DNA of 64,000 nucleotides from an uncultured Lacinutrix sp. (GTDB lineage: Bacteria > Bacteroidota > Bacteroidia > Flavobacteriales > Flavobacteriaceae). The stretch is from contig NZ_CANMRQ010000014.1 in the NCBI RefSeq assembly GCF_947500325.1, positions 33,989-97,988 on the forward strand. The letters are read 5' to 3'. Made by a program: the position numbers and the translations under genes. The notes under the pieces are model-generated. The model did no database searches, was not told the origin of the DNA, and saw only the letters and a list, made by a program, of their open reading frames with translations. Every line of letters begins with the position of its first letter. Positions within the stretch are counted from its first letter, which is position 1. Positions 35,026 through 45,058 of the stretch are shown here, one piece after another.

Positions 35026-35979
35026 ATGAGATTAGCAGTTTTTTTATTTTTATTTCCGTTGCTTATTTGGGGGCAAAATATCCCTGATCAAGCAAGGCAA
35101 TTAATAGCAGGAAAGCAGTTTAATAAAGCTGAAAAAATATTGAAACCCTTTGTAGATTCTAATGCAGAAAATTTAGTGGCTTTAGAGTTATTAGGTGATG
35201 CTTTTGGGCATCAAAAAAAATGGGATAATGCCATTATTTACTATAAGAAGTTAGTTGATATGCAACCAAATACGGCTAATTTTCATTATAAATATGGTGG
35301 CGCTTTGGGTATGAAAGCACTATCGATAAATAAGTTTAAAGCGTTAGGTATAATTGGAGATGTAAAAGACTCTTTTTTAAAAGCTGCAGAGCTTGACCCT
35401 AATCATATAGACACACGCTGGGCTTTGGTGGAATTATACATGCAATTACCAGGCATTATTGGTGGAAGTAAAAAGAAAAGTTTTAAATATGCAAATGAAC
35501 TTCAAAAGCTGTCTACTGTAGATGGTTATTTAGCAAAAGGTTACATTTATGAATATGATGATGAACCAGAATTAGCCGAAAAATTCTACAAACTAGCAAT
35601 AAAAGAAGGTGGTTCTATTACTTGTTATAATAAGTTGACAAAGTTTTATGAAAAAGAAGGTAAATCTCATGAAGCGATTGCTAATCTTGAGGCTGCAAGT
35701 AAAAAACATAAACGTAATGCTATGCATTATCAAATAGGTAAAGTCTGTGCAGATTATAATGTGCAACTAGAAAAAGGATTAACCTGTTTAAAAAGTTATA
35801 TAGAAAACCACAGCGCAAAAGACGGTGTACCTAAACCATGGGCTTATTATCGCTTGGCACAAATTTATAAGCATCAAAAAAATAAGAAAGAAGCTATAAA
35901 ATGGATTGATAAAGCCATTACTGGATTACCTAAAATTAAGGTGTTTAAAGAAGAAAAGGAAAGGATTAATAATCTTTAA
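35026..35979 (+). CDS. Exported TPR-repeat protein
   Basis: 317 residues with signal peptide (FLFPLLIWGQ, about 1-16). TPR helices fill the chain: ALELLGDAFGHQKKWDNAIIYYKKL, NFHYKYGGALG, GYIYEYDDEPELAEKFYKLAI, and WAYYRLAQIYKHQKNKKEAIKWIDKAI. Such proteins are periplasmic scaffolds. No partner can be assigned; the gene stands alone between the divergent macroglobulin gene and mpl. Confidence 0.8.
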   Translation: MRLAVFLFLFPLLIWGQNIPDQARQLIAGKQFNKAEKILKPFVDSNAENLVALELLGDAFGHQKKWDNAIIYYKKLVDMQPNTANFHYKYGGALGMKALSINKFKALGIIGDVKDSFLKAAELDPNHIDTRWALVELYMQLPGIIGGSKKKSFKYANELQKLSTVDGYLAKGYIYEYDDEPELAEKFYKLAIKEGGSITCYNKLTKFYEKEGKSHEAIANLEAASKKHKRNAMHYQIGKVCADYNVQLEKGLTCLKSYIENHSAKDGVPKPWAYYRLAQIYKHQKNKKEAIKWIDKAITGLPKIKVFKEEKERINNL

Positions 35980-36083
35980 TTTTACATAGGTCTATCTAAA
36001 TAAACTACCCTTGCATAGATTTTTTTGCGACTTTATAGAATTCATATTTCTATTCTTATATTTACACCTCATTAAATATTTCT

Positions 36084-37439
36084 ATGAACGTACATTTTAT
36101 AGCTATTGGAGGTAGTGCAATGCATAATCTCGCTTTAGCATTACATAATAAAGGATATAAAGTTACAGGAAGTGACGATACTATTTTCGAGCCATCAAAA
36201 TCACGATTAGAAGCTAAAGGTTTGTTACCAGAAACATTTGGATGGTTTCCTGAGAAAATAACATCAAATTTAGATGCTATTGTTTTAGGTATGCATGCTA
36301 AAGAAGATAATCCAGAATTACTAAAAGCTCAAGCATTAAGCTTAAAAATATATAGTTACCCTGAGTTTTTATACGAGCAATCTAAGCATAAAACGAGAGT
36401 TGTTATAGGTGGAAGTCATGGTAAAACAACTATTACTTCTATGATTTTGCATGTTATGCATTATCATGATCGCGATGTGGATTATATGGTTGGTGCGCAA
36501 TTAGAAGGTTTTGATGTGATGGTGAAACTAACCGAGGATAATGATTTTATTGTTTTAGAAGGTGACGAATATTTAAGCTCACCAATAGACAGACGACCAA
36601 AGTTTCATTTATATAAGCCTAATATTGCTTTATTAAGTGGTATCGCTTGGGACCATATTAATGTATTTCCAACCTACGAGAATTACGTTGAGCAGTTTAG
36701 CATTTTTGTAGATAGTATTGTCAATGGCGGAAGCATTAATTATAATGAAGAAGACACTGAGGTAAAAAGAGTAGTAGAAGCTAGTGAAAACACAATACGT
36801 AAATTACCATATAAAACACCAGAATATACTGTTGAAAACGGACAAACATTATTAGAAACTCCAGAAGGCGAATTGCCAATAGAAGTGTTTGGTAAGCATA
36901 ACCTAAACAACTTAGCAGGAGCAAAATGGATTTGCCAACACATGGGCATTGATGAAGACGATTTTTATGAAGCGATTTCTACTTTTAAAGGCGCGAGTAA
37001 ACGTCTTGAGAAGATTGCAGAAAGTAGCAAAAGTGTTGCTTACAAAGATTTTGCACACTCGCCAAGTAAGGTTGAAGCCACTACAAAAGCGGTAAAAGAA
37101 CAATACGAAAACAGAACATTAATGGCGTGTTTAGAATTACATACATATAGTAGTTTAAATGCTGAGTTTTTAAAAGAATACAAAGGCGCTTTAGATGCTG
37201 CAGATGTAGCTGTAGTTTTTTATTCGCCTCATGCTGTAGAAATTAAAAAACTAGAAGAAGTAACACACGAACAAATAGCGACCGCTTTTGAGCGTGACGA
37301 TTTAATTATTTATACGAATCCTGAAGCATTTAAAACATTTTTATTCTCTCAGGATTTTGATGACAAAGCCTTACTATTAATGAGTTCTGGTAATTATGGT
37401 GGTTTAGATTTTGACGCTATTAAGGGATTGATTGGGTAA
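36084..37439 (+). CDS. mpl: UDP-N-acetylmuramate:L-alanyl-gamma-D-glutamyl-meso-diaminopimelate ligase
   Basis: 451 residues, a Mur-ligase three-domain layout: N-terminal FIAIGGSAMHNLALAL substrate-binding loop, P-loop GGSHGKTT (109-116), central VLEGDEYLSSPID motif typical of Mpl, NLNNLAGAKW, and C-terminal DFAHSPSKV. It reattaches the tripeptide recovered from cell-wall turnover to UDP-MurNAc, saving synthesis steps. Downstream comes a repeat-rich gap. Confidence 0.92.
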   Translation: MNVHFIAIGGSAMHNLALALHNKGYKVTGSDDTIFEPSKSRLEAKGLLPETFGWFPEKITSNLDAIVLGMHAKEDNPELLKAQALSLKIYSYPEFLYEQSKHKTRVVIGGSHGKTTITSMILHVMHYHDRDVDYMVGAQLEGFDVMVKLTEDNDFIVLEGDEYLSSPIDRRPKFHLYKPNIALLSGIAWDHINVFPTYENYVEQFSIFVDSIVNGGSINYNEEDTEVKRVVEASENTIRKLPYKTPEYTVENGQTLLETPEGELPIEVFGKHNLNNLAGAKWICQHMGIDEDDFYEAISTFKGASKRLEKIAESSKSVAYKDFAHSPSKVEATTKAVKEQYENRTLMACLELHTYSSLNAEFLKEYKGALDAADVAVVFYSPHAVEIKKLEEVTHEQIATAFERDDLIIYTNPEAFKTFLFSQDFDDKALLLMSSGNYGGLDFDAIKGLIG

Positions 37440-37453
37440 TATTATGGGGGGAT

Positions 37454-38320
37454 TTCGTTCAACGGTTTGTGTAATTGCAAAAGGAAACCGAACCTTAGGA
37501 AAATCCGAAGGATTTTCCTAGTAACACTAAACCGAGTAATTAATTATAAACGGTGTTAAGTGTAGTTTTTTTACCAGAATTTCCAAAATGGCTTTTTCTT
37601 TTCTACTTTTTTAGTTGGCGTATGATACTTTTCAATTATAGAAAAAACTCTACTGTAATTGTAGTCAGTATTATCATAAGCTTTTTTCCAAACAATGCTC
37701 TTTATTTCAATTCTCGTATCTAATGAGCCATTCCATTCTGTTTTAAATCCGTTTTCTTTTAATAATTCAATAATTCTGTTGGCAATTTCAAATGCGATTC
37801 CGTCATTCTGTTCATTGCTGTCATAACCGATAAATAACATTCCATTATCTTCTATTGCTCTTTCCAAATCTTGAGAATGGTAGTAGCAATACCCTTTTGC
37901 TTTTATTCCAATAGCTTCCAGTTCCTCTATTATTTCTCTGCAATCTTCTTCACTATCTTGTCTTGTGTGTCCAGCTTTATGCAAACTCACAATTTTTTCT
38001 TTATTCAGTTGGTCAAAAACTTTTACAAGTCTTTCGAAATCGGTAGGTTTTTTCCAATTTTCGCTACTTTTTAGATGAGAAGAAAATCGTTTTTCAATTT
38101 CTGTCTTAAACCAATCATTGTCAAAATCATCTTCATTATAAAATAGCTCGCTTATACTTTCAAAAAGGTCGTCTTTACTTTCAAATCCGAAAAGAATATC
38201 CCTTTCCAAATGCTCAATAGCTTCTGTTTTTACTTTTTGTTTCACAAAAGTTCTTTTTAATTACACGAAATGTTCCGTAGATAAAAAACGTTTCAATGTT
38301 TTTATCAGGCGTTGAACGAA
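37454..38320. repeat. Inverted repeats flanking the DUF6891-like gene
   Basis: TTCGTTCAACG at 37454-37464 and its exact reverse complement CGTTGAACGAA at 38310-38320 bracket one gene. Just inside the left copy is a perfect 11-bp hairpin (37496-37520, stem TAGGAAAATCC, 3-nt loop). The left flank resembles AACGGTTTGTGTAA-type intergenic repeats common in flavobacteria. No transposase is present. Confidence 0.6.
37571..38245 (-). CDS. DUF6891-like cytoplasmic protein
   Basis: 224 residues, no signal peptide or membrane helix. The stretch LHKAGHTRQDSEEDC (about 95-109) followed by KGYCYYHSQDLERAIE and MLFIGYDSNEQND resembles DUF6891, an uncharacterised family. The C-terminus ends in a basic-aromatic tail (KKVEKKKPFWKFW). 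The gene sits alone between inverted repeats and is opposite in strand to both neighbours, so it may have been acquired. Assignment depends on remembered family motifs and is moderate. Confidence 0.5.
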   Translation of the reverse strand: MKQKVKTEAIEHLERDILFGFESKDDLFESISELFYNEDDFDNDWFKTEIEKRFSSHLKSSENWKKPTDFERLVKVFDQLNKEKIVSLHKAGHTRQDSEEDCREIIEELEAIGIKAKGYCYYHSQDLERAIEDNGMLFIGYDSNEQNDGIAFEIANRIIELLKENGFKTEWNGSLDTRIEIKSIVWKKAYDNTDYNYSRVFSIIEKYHTPTKKVEKKKPFWKFW

Positions 38321-38337
38321 GTTCGTCTATTTTTTTA

Positions 38338-38398
38338 AGAAAGTCAAGCTTGTACAATAAACCGCATTTATTCTAGTAGATTCGTTACTTGACTTTCT
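38338..38398. repeat. 11-bp inverted repeat with 39-nt loop
   Basis: AGAAAGTCAAG (38338-38348) and CTTGACTTTCT (38388-38398) are exact reverse complements. They lie between the DUF6891-like gene and the next membrane-protein gene, outside the other pair of repeats. Confidence 0.6.
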
Positions 38399-38465
38399 AT
38401 TTAATAAAAATGATTCTGTAACGAAATACTTAATCTTAATACTCATTTAGTATAACTAATCATTT

Positions 38466-39878
38466 ATGAAAATCAGCCATCAATTTTATGATTCAACCCT
38501 AAGCTTTGAAAATTTTTCAATACGGCGTATCATAATTTCTGTCATAATTGGTTTACTATCAGCATTCGCAATATATTCAGTCTTTTATATTTTTAGAGAA
38601 TCTTTTAGGTTAATGTCTTTCATGGGTAAAATGGTTCCAAACATTTTCACAGAGAAAGGACGATGGATTTCAAATCTGTTTTTTGCTTATTTGTCTCTAA
38701 TATTTGGGAATTCTATAGCTATAAGTCTTTTATTTAGTAGTCCACAAAAAGTCTTCTCACGCAGAAACATTAAGAGGAGAAAAATATTAAATGAACAAGC
38801 GCTGCTAAATCTTAATTTCGTGTATTGGTTTGGGCAAATTGGATTAACTTTTGGAATTATGACAATAAGTATTATGGATTTTCAGTTTTTCCCAGAATAT
38901 TATATCCCTTTTGTATTGTTGATTTTAGTAATGTATCTAGAAACATTTAAAACACTGCTTCAGGTTATTAAGAGAAAGAAACATTTGTATCTATTTTTTC
39001 ATTTTTTAATTCTTTCTTTTGTTGCTTTTGGTTTCTCTATGATAGATATAGTAGATTATAAAAAACTTGATGAAAACATTTTAAGTAATAACCCTGTGAT
39101 AAATTTACCTAAATCTTTCTACCACGAAAATGATGAAATGTATAAAAGAAATCAAAAAGTACATTTTAGGCTAACTACAGATGAAAATGATGAATTAGTT
39201 ATTTTTTATGAAGGTTATAAAAAAGTTGGATTAGAAGAAATTCACTCTTTAATATTAACAGAACAATTAAATTATCCTGATTATTATAAATACAGAATGT
39301 TGGTAAATATAGCTGCAAATGATAATTTGAAACTAAAACACATTAAAATATTTGAAGCTGAAATTTATTCCATTGGAAAAAGAAAAGTGAGATACGATGT
39401 CTTAAATGAGGATGTTAGAACATACCGTTTTACATCTTATGGTTTTAATAAACATCTTAATTCATCGATTTTAGAACATAAAGTTGATTATGGGATTCCA
39501 CCATTACCACCACTACCAATACCAGAGTATTTAGAAGGACTAACATTTAAAGATACTATTAGTATAATTATTGATAATGAAATTAAATTTAATAATCATT
39601 ATGTTAAAGAAAATAACTTAGTAAAGTTATTTGAAAAAGAGATTGATAGTAGTACATTGTTTTTATACGAGATTAATATTGAAACTTCATATCAAAACTA
39701 TATAACATTAATTTCTGCACATAATAGAGCTGTTTATAATTTAAGACAGAAGAACACAATACTAGATTTTGATTTTTTTAAACGTGATTATAGGCTTACT
39801 GAAGAAGAAAAACAAGAGTTAAATAGATTAAAAGAACAATTTCCTATATATCAACAAGAAATTTATTTAAACAAATAA
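38466..39878 (+). CDS. Hypothetical membrane protein with large soluble C-terminal domain
   Basis: 470 residues. Five hydrophobic helices in the first 200 residues (IIISVIIGLLSAFAIYSVFY, LFFAYLSLIFGNSIAISLLF, a third near VYWFGQIGLTFGIMTI, YIPFVLLILVMYL and FFHFLILSFVAFGFSM). The remaining 270 residues are soluble, with beta-rich charged sequence, a proline run PPLPPLPIPEY near 350 and a C-terminal QELNRLKEQFP helix. The C-terminal domain would be on one side of the membrane, probably the periplasm. No known family was recognised. Confidence 0.55.
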   Translation: MKISHQFYDSTLSFENFSIRRIIISVIIGLLSAFAIYSVFYIFRESFRLMSFMGKMVPNIFTEKGRWISNLFFAYLSLIFGNSIAISLLFSSPQKVFSRRNIKRRKILNEQALLNLNFVYWFGQIGLTFGIMTISIMDFQFFPEYYIPFVLLILVMYLETFKTLLQVIKRKKHLYLFFHFLILSFVAFGFSMIDIVDYKKLDENILSNNPVINLPKSFYHENDEMYKRNQKVHFRLTTDENDELVIFYEGYKKVGLEEIHSLILTEQLNYPDYYKYRMLVNIAANDNLKLKHIKIFEAEIYSIGKRKVRYDVLNEDVRTYRFTSYGFNKHLNSSILEHKVDYGIPPLPPLPIPEYLEGLTFKDTISIIIDNEIKFNNHYVKENNLVKLFEKEIDSSTLFLYEINIETSYQNYITLISAHNRAVYNLRQKNTILDFDFFKRDYRLTEEEKQELNRLKEQFPIYQQEIYLNK

Positions 39879-39988
39879 ATTCTCTAATAATAAATTTATT
39901 TTCTAATCGTTATAATCTAAACTAACCAATACCATTTTACCATAGCAACATAATTACGTTTTATTAATTCAATCAAATAACCACATTT

Positions 39989-40630
39989 ATGAAACGTATT
40001 ATTTTCTCATTATGCATTATTGCATTTGCTTTTTCTTGTTCTACAGACTCAACTACACAAACGCAACAACCACCAGAATCTAATTTTTATGCCTTAACAG
40101 TAGGTAATTCCTGGGTTTACAAAAACTACAGGTATAATCCTGATACAGAAGAATATGACGATACCGGCGTAGTAGATTCTATTAGTATTGTTGGAACAGA
40201 AGATCTTTTTGGAGTCACTTATTTTAAATTTAGAAGGTTAACTACAGGTAATGAGGAAGGCATTACATTTTGTAATGCTAATGGAGAGCATTTTGAGTAC
40301 TTAAGAGAATACCAAGGTGCTTTAATTAGAGATGATGGTACAGTGAAGTACGTAAATAACGATTTTAGTGAGCGAGAGTTAGTTAATGCTGGTTGGGGAA
40401 TTATTTATGAAGCATTACAAGAAGGAACGCAAAATGTAACTGTAGAATCTGGTGTCTTTGAATGCTTAGATGCACAGCGTTATGCAAGAGATTCAGATAA
40501 TAATACATTGCCAGCTATAGATCACCACATGTATTCAGATGGAATAGGTTTGGTTTATGATACATCTTCTTTTGTGTCTTCTTCAACTCATAGTATAGAA
40601 AGACGACTAGATTCTTATAATGTACAATAG
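39989..40630 (+). CDS. Hypothetical lipoprotein
   Basis: 213 residues with lipobox AFAFSC (Cys17), so a membrane-anchored lipoprotein. The mature part starts with a short Ser/Thr/Gln linker and then FYALTVGNSWVYKNYRY, a pattern seen in many exported Bacteroidota proteins of unknown function with a beta-sandwich fold. Its stop codon abuts that of the convergent hydrolase gene. Confidence 0.65.
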   Translation: MKRIIFSLCIIAFAFSCSTDSTTQTQQPPESNFYALTVGNSWVYKNYRYNPDTEEYDDTGVVDSISIVGTEDLFGVTYFKFRRLTTGNEEGITFCNANGEHFEYLREYQGALIRDDGTVKYVNNDFSERELVNAGWGIIYEALQEGTQNVTVESGVFECLDAQRYARDSDNNTLPAIDHHMYSDGIGLVYDTSSFVSSSTHSIERRLDSYNVQ

Positions 40631-41374
40631 CTAAAGTGTGTCTTTAAACCAGTTTAATATTGCTTTTTGTAATTTTAGATTATCTCTTAGTATAAAAGAA
40701 CCATGTTTGTTACCAGAAGCAATTTTAATTTTTTTAGACTCTTTAGTTTTAGAAAATAACTCTTTGGCCCATATAGCTCTTTTGCCATCTTGCTCTTCTT
40801 TTGAAGCAATATGAAAAGCATTTTTTAAAACTAAATCATTTTTAGAGCCGCTTAAATTTTGAGCGGCTTCTGTTTTTGAAGAAATAGAAACTACAGATTG
40901 TATATTATAGTCTTTTGAAGCCGAAGCAACACAGGCTAAATTAGCTCCAATTGAAGCGCCAATAATACCTATACGATTCTTGTCGATTCCTTTTTGGTTT
41001 TCAAGGAATTTAATAGCAGCTAAAAGGTCTAAAGGTGCACGGTTTGGGTTTTTGAATAAATTATAAATACCGCCTTTGTCTTTTTCAGAAGCGCCATGAA
41101 TTCTAATATCATAAGCTAAAAGCGCATAACCTTTAGTTAATAATTTATTCCATAATTCTAATTGTTTCCATTCATTCCTGTCCGATCCGCCTTGATGTAT
41201 AAGTATTATAGCAGGAATACTTTTTTTATTAGTTTTTGGTATTTCAAGAGTACCTTTAATGCTAATGCTATCTTTTGTAATAAAAGTTACTTCTTGTGAT
41301 TTTGCTTTGGTTTGAGAGAAAGTATTAGATGTAAATAAAATTACTGTTAGTATAATGTAGAATGCATTTTTCAT
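40631..41374 (-). CDS. Exported dienelactone-hydrolase-like alpha/beta hydrolase
   Basis: 247 residues with signal peptide (1-20). The core strand AIILIHQGGSDRNEW, the nucleophile elbow GASIGAN (Ser141) and a late histidine in GNKHGSF are visible. Relatives cleave esters or lactones; no substrate can be named. It lies 12 nt after rodA, so it may ride on the rod-shape operon's transcript. Confidence 0.8.
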   Translation of the reverse strand: MKNAFYIILTVILFTSNTFSQTKAKSQEVTFITKDSISIKGTLEIPKTNKKSIPAIILIHQGGSDRNEWKQLELWNKLLTKGYALLAYDIRIHGASEKDKGGIYNLFKNPNRAPLDLLAAIKFLENQKGIDKNRIGIIGASIGANLACVASASKDYNIQSVVSISSKTEAAQNLSGSKNDLVLKNAFHIASKEEQDGKRAIWAKELFSKTKESKKIKIASGNKHGSFILRDNLKLQKAILNWFKDTL

Positions 41375-41386
41375 TGTTTTAGACTA

Positions 41387-42661
41387 TTACCATTCGTTAA
41401 TTCTGTTAGAATCTAATTTAATAAATATAAAAAGTAGTATAGTAAAGCCCCATAATCCAGAGCCACCATAACTAAAAAAGGGTAAAGGAATACCTATTGT
41501 TGGTACTAATCCCATAACCATGCCAATATTAATCATAAAGTGAATAAAAAATATTGCAGCTACAGAATAACCATAAACACGACTAAACTGTGATTTTTGT
41601 AATTCTGCAAGATGTAATAATCTAAGAATTAGAATAACAAAAACTAATACTACTGCAAAACTTCCTATAAATCCCCATTCTTCACCAACTGTACTAAAAA
41701 TATAATCGGTATCCTGTTCAGGAACAAACTTTCCTGTTGTACGTGTGCCCTCTAAAAATCCCTTTCCTTTAAAGCCACCTGAACTAATAGCTTTTTCAGA
41801 TTCATTAAGGTTATAGGCAAATGTTTTTTTCATTTTTTCTAGCTTTGCAGGGTCTTTTTCAAGGCGTAACCATAAACTTATACGATCTTGTTGATGCGGT
41901 TTTAGTATACTATTATAAAAAAACTTTACACTAAAAGTAAGACAAACGCATAGTAAAAGTAAACCTATAGGTTGAATGAGTTTCATTTTCTTTCTTCTCA
42001 AGAAATAAAAACCAAATAACAAAACACTAGAAACTAAAACTGTTGGTAAAACTCCAAATTTTAATGCAGAGACCGAAACAATAACTATAAATAGTATTAT
42101 CCATAAATAATATTTAGGTAAGCCTTCTCGATATAAGACAAAGAAAAAAGTGCCATAAACCAGCATGCTTCCAGTATCATTTTGTAATAAAATTAAAATA
42201 GCAGGAATAGCTATAATAATTATAGTTTTTATTTGATCTTCAAACTTCTTTATGTCTGTATTTAAGTCACTAATGTACTTTGCTACGGCTAATGCAGTTG
42301 CGGCTTTAACAAATTCACTAGGCTGTAAAGTCATTGGGCCTATAGCATACCAGGAAGTCGCACCATTTATTGTTTTACCAAAAATAAGCACACCAACTAA
42401 TAGTACTAATCCAAAGATGTAAATAATACTGGAAAAGCGTTCATAGAATTTAGCATCAATAGCTAGAATTAATAAGATTAAAATGCAAGTCAACCCAATA
42501 AAAACAAGCTGTTTGCCATAAGAATTTGTGAAGTTAAAATACTCTATTACTTCTCCAGATTGAGATGCAGATAAAATATTTAACCATCCAAAGCTTACTA
42601 AAAGAAAGAAAAGGAAAATAGTAATCCAATCGAACTTGTAATACCTATCAGTTTGTCTCAT
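41387..42661 (-). CDS. rodA: Peptidoglycan glycosyltransferase RodA
   Basis: 424 residues, SEDS family, about ten helices. Characteristic parts are GATSWYAIGPMTLQPSEFVK, the conserved region FVPEQDTDYIFSTVGEEWGFIG and the C-terminal GIPLPFFSYGGSG. It polymerises lipid II into glycan strands during elongation, working with the transpeptidase coded just before it; the two genes overlap by 14 nt. Confidence 0.96.
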   Translation of the reverse strand: MRQTDRYYKFDWITIFLFFLLVSFGWLNILSASQSGEVIEYFNFTNSYGKQLVFIGLTCILILLILAIDAKFYERFSSIIYIFGLVLLVGVLIFGKTINGATSWYAIGPMTLQPSEFVKAATALAVAKYISDLNTDIKKFEDQIKTIIIIAIPAILILLQNDTGSMLVYGTFFFVLYREGLPKYYLWIILFIVIVSVSALKFGVLPTVLVSSVLLFGFYFLRRKKMKLIQPIGLLLLCVCLTFSVKFFYNSILKPHQQDRISLWLRLEKDPAKLEKMKKTFAYNLNESEKAISSGGFKGKGFLEGTRTTGKFVPEQDTDYIFSTVGEEWGFIGSFAVVLVFVILILRLLHLAELQKSQFSRVYGYSVAAIFFIHFMINIGMVMGLVPTIGIPLPFFSYGGSGLWGFTILLFIFIKLDSNRINEW

Positions 42662-44552
42662 AATCAGCTGGCATTGGGATTACTTGTAATTTCGTTTCTC
42701 TATTAATTTTAAAAGGCTCACCAGAATAGGGTTTAGCATATTCGTCTTCTAAACTATGTGTTAATAGCCAACGTTCTAAATCCTTACGTGTTATTGTATT
42801 ATTTACATATTTTTCTATCATTAAACTGGCGATTTTTCCTGCAAATCTATTTCCAAAATATCCATTTTCAACAAAAACGGCTAAAGCAATTTTGGGATTG
42901 TCTTTTGGAGCAAAAGCAACAAAAATAGAATGATCTGTTAACTGTGTTTTTACACTATCTATTATAACAAAATTTTCAACAGTTCCAGTTTTTCCACATA
43001 TTTCAAGATCTTTTACTCGTAAATACTTGGCGGTCCCTTTTTCGTAAACCTGATGCATACCCTCAATTACAGGTTCAAAATGTTTTTTGTCTATAGTGGT
43101 ATATTTAGGTGTTGTAAATTTACTTGGCAACGTTTCGCCTTCAATAGATTTTATAATATGTGGTGTATAATAATAGCCACGATTTGCTATTGCTGCAGTC
43201 ATATTTGCTAATTGAATAGGCGTTGTAACTACTTCTCCTTGTCCAATAGCATTAGAAATAGTGTATGTAGAATAAAATCGTTCAGGATATGCTCTTTTGT
43301 AGTAGGCTTTATCTGGAATTCTTCCTTTTTCTCCTACTGCTAAATCGTTATTTAAAAAGTTACCTAAACCAAAACTTTTAGCATGATTACTCCATAATTC
43401 TACACCTTCTCTAGCGTTTCCAGGTTTATCTAAAATGCGTTTGTAAGTTGTAGCGAAATAAGCGTTGCAAGATTCTTGTATTCCAAGAACTACATCATTA
43501 CGCTTTCCATAGCTGCAGTGGCATTTCATAAAACGATTCCCATATTTATAACCTGTGTAGCAGGTTACTTTTTCATCAGGAGAAATAATACCTTCTTGTA
43601 AACCAATTAAAGCATTCATGAGTTTAAATGGAGAGCCAGGAGCGTAAAGACCTTTTAGACTTCTATTGAAAAGAGGTCTAGAAATTGTATCATTATATAG
43701 TTTTGTGAAGTTTTTAGAGCGTATTCTTCCAACCAAAAGATTAGGGTCGTATGTAGGAGCAGCTATCATTGCTAAAATTTCTCCAGAACTTGGTTCAATA
43801 GCAATAACTCCGCCGCGTTTGTTTTGCATTAACCATTCTCCATAAGCTTGTAAATCGTAGTCTATTGTGATCTTAATATCTTTTCCTGATTTTGGTAATG
43901 TGTCTAAGTCACCGTTTTTGTATGGTCCAATATTACGATTGAAACGATCTTTTTGAATGAATTTTATACCTTTTCTACCTCTTAAAGTTTTCTCATAAGA
44001 CTTTTCTACACCTTGTAAACCAATTAAATCTCCTTTTTTATAATAAGCATCTTTGTTAATTATAGAATTATTTACTTCTCCTATGTCCCCTAAAACATTA
44101 GCGCCAATTGTAGTTTCGTATTGTCTTAATGAACGTTTCTGGATGTAAAATCCATCATACTTTCGCATTTTTTCTTGAAGAATGGCATAATCTTCTTTAG
44201 ATAAATTTGAAACAAAAACAGAAGGTAATCGCCAGGAGTAATTTTTAGCCTTTTCTAACTGTTTAGTAAAACTTGTCTTGTTAATTTTTAAAAGAGAACA
44301 AAACTCTAAAGTGTCTAAAGGTTCAACTTCACGTGGAATAACCATAACATCATAAGATGGTTGATTTGATACTAAAAGTTTACCATTTCTATCGTATACA
44401 AAGCCACGTTTAGGGTAGTCGTATACTTTTCTTATAGCATTGTCTTCATAAATGCTATCAGAGTTTGAAGTGTAGATTTGCAAATAGAAAAGCCTCGCTG
44501 TAAAAACGATACCTACAACAATCACGCAAAGGAAGAGTAAAAATTGTCTCAT
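42648..44552 (-). CDS. mrdA: Penicillin-binding protein 2
   Basis: 634 residues. An N-terminal membrane anchor, the pedestal region and a transpeptidase domain with SxxK (Ser308-Lys311, GSPFKL), SCN (QESCNAYF) and KTGT (CGKTGTVEN). The final PGEP-like tail is polar. The enzyme cross-links peptidoglycan in the elongasome and forms the active pair with RodA. Overlaps mreD by 4 nt. Confidence 0.96.
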   Translation of the reverse strand: MRQFLLFLCVIVVGIVFTARLFYLQIYTSNSDSIYEDNAIRKVYDYPKRGFVYDRNGKLLVSNQPSYDVMVIPREVEPLDTLEFCSLLKINKTSFTKQLEKAKNYSWRLPSVFVSNLSKEDYAILQEKMRKYDGFYIQKRSLRQYETTIGANVLGDIGEVNNSIINKDAYYKKGDLIGLQGVEKSYEKTLRGRKGIKFIQKDRFNRNIGPYKNGDLDTLPKSGKDIKITIDYDLQAYGEWLMQNKRGGVIAIEPSSGEILAMIAAPTYDPNLLVGRIRSKNFTKLYNDTISRPLFNRSLKGLYAPGSPFKLMNALIGLQEGIISPDEKVTCYTGYKYGNRFMKCHCSYGKRNDVVLGIQESCNAYFATTYKRILDKPGNAREGVELWSNHAKSFGLGNFLNNDLAVGEKGRIPDKAYYKRAYPERFYSTYTISNAIGQGEVVTTPIQLANMTAAIANRGYYYTPHIIKSIEGETLPSKFTTPKYTTIDKKHFEPVIEGMHQVYEKGTAKYLRVKDLEICGKTGTVENFVIIDSVKTQLTDHSIFVAFAPKDNPKIALAVFVENGYFGNRFAGKIASLMIEKYVNNTITRKDLERWLLTHSLEDEYAKPYSGEPFKINRETKLQVIPMPADYETN

Positions 44553-45058
44553 TTTTTTTCGTTTCTGCTAAAAATAATAGTGACTAAAACACATAAAATA
44601 ATTGTAAATATACTAGAGAATAACGTGTTTTTGAGTACTAAAATTATTTTTGAAAAGTTAAATATTTCAAGCGAAAACAAAATAAAATGATGAATAACTG
44701 TTAGTATAGTAATGTATGTAATACGTTGTCCGAAATCTATGGAACTAAATTTTACAGCTTGATGTTCATAAACAGCACCAAAGCTAAACTTTAAAGCAGC
44801 AGGTCTTATAAAAGCTATAGTTACAGAAGCTGCAGCATGAATACCACCCGAATCTAAAAACATATCTATAAGTAAGCCTAATAAGAAACTTAGTAATATA
44901 AAAATTAGTCTGTTGTTTTTAATTGGAAACAATATGATAAAGAGAATATATAAATACGGATTAATATACCCCATGAAGTTAATGTGACTTAGTATTAGTA
45001 CTTGTACCAATAACAGAACAATAAAACGTATAGTATGTATTGAAAAAATACTAGTCAT
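44549..45058 (-). CDS. mreD: Rod shape-determining protein MreD
   Basis: 169 residues, about five hydrophobic helices. Typical MreD pattern: YINPYLYILFIILFPIK, then LLSFLLGLLIDMFLDSGGIHAAASV. It links MreB/MreC to the wall synthases. ATG overlaps the end of mreC by 8 nt. Confidence 0.9.
   Translation of the reverse strand: MTSIFSIHTIRFIVLLLVQVLILSHINFMGYINPYLYILFIILFPIKNNRLIFILLSFLLGLLIDMFLDSGGIHAAASVTIAFIRPAALKFSFGAVYEHQAVKFSSIDFGQRITYITILTVIHHFILFSLEIFNFSKIILVLKNTLFSSIFTIILCVLVTIIFSRNEKK

Noticed and set aside
36740..37103. Two minus-strand ORFs inside mpl
   Set aside because: Overlap the conserved Mur-ligase frame; no domain recognised.
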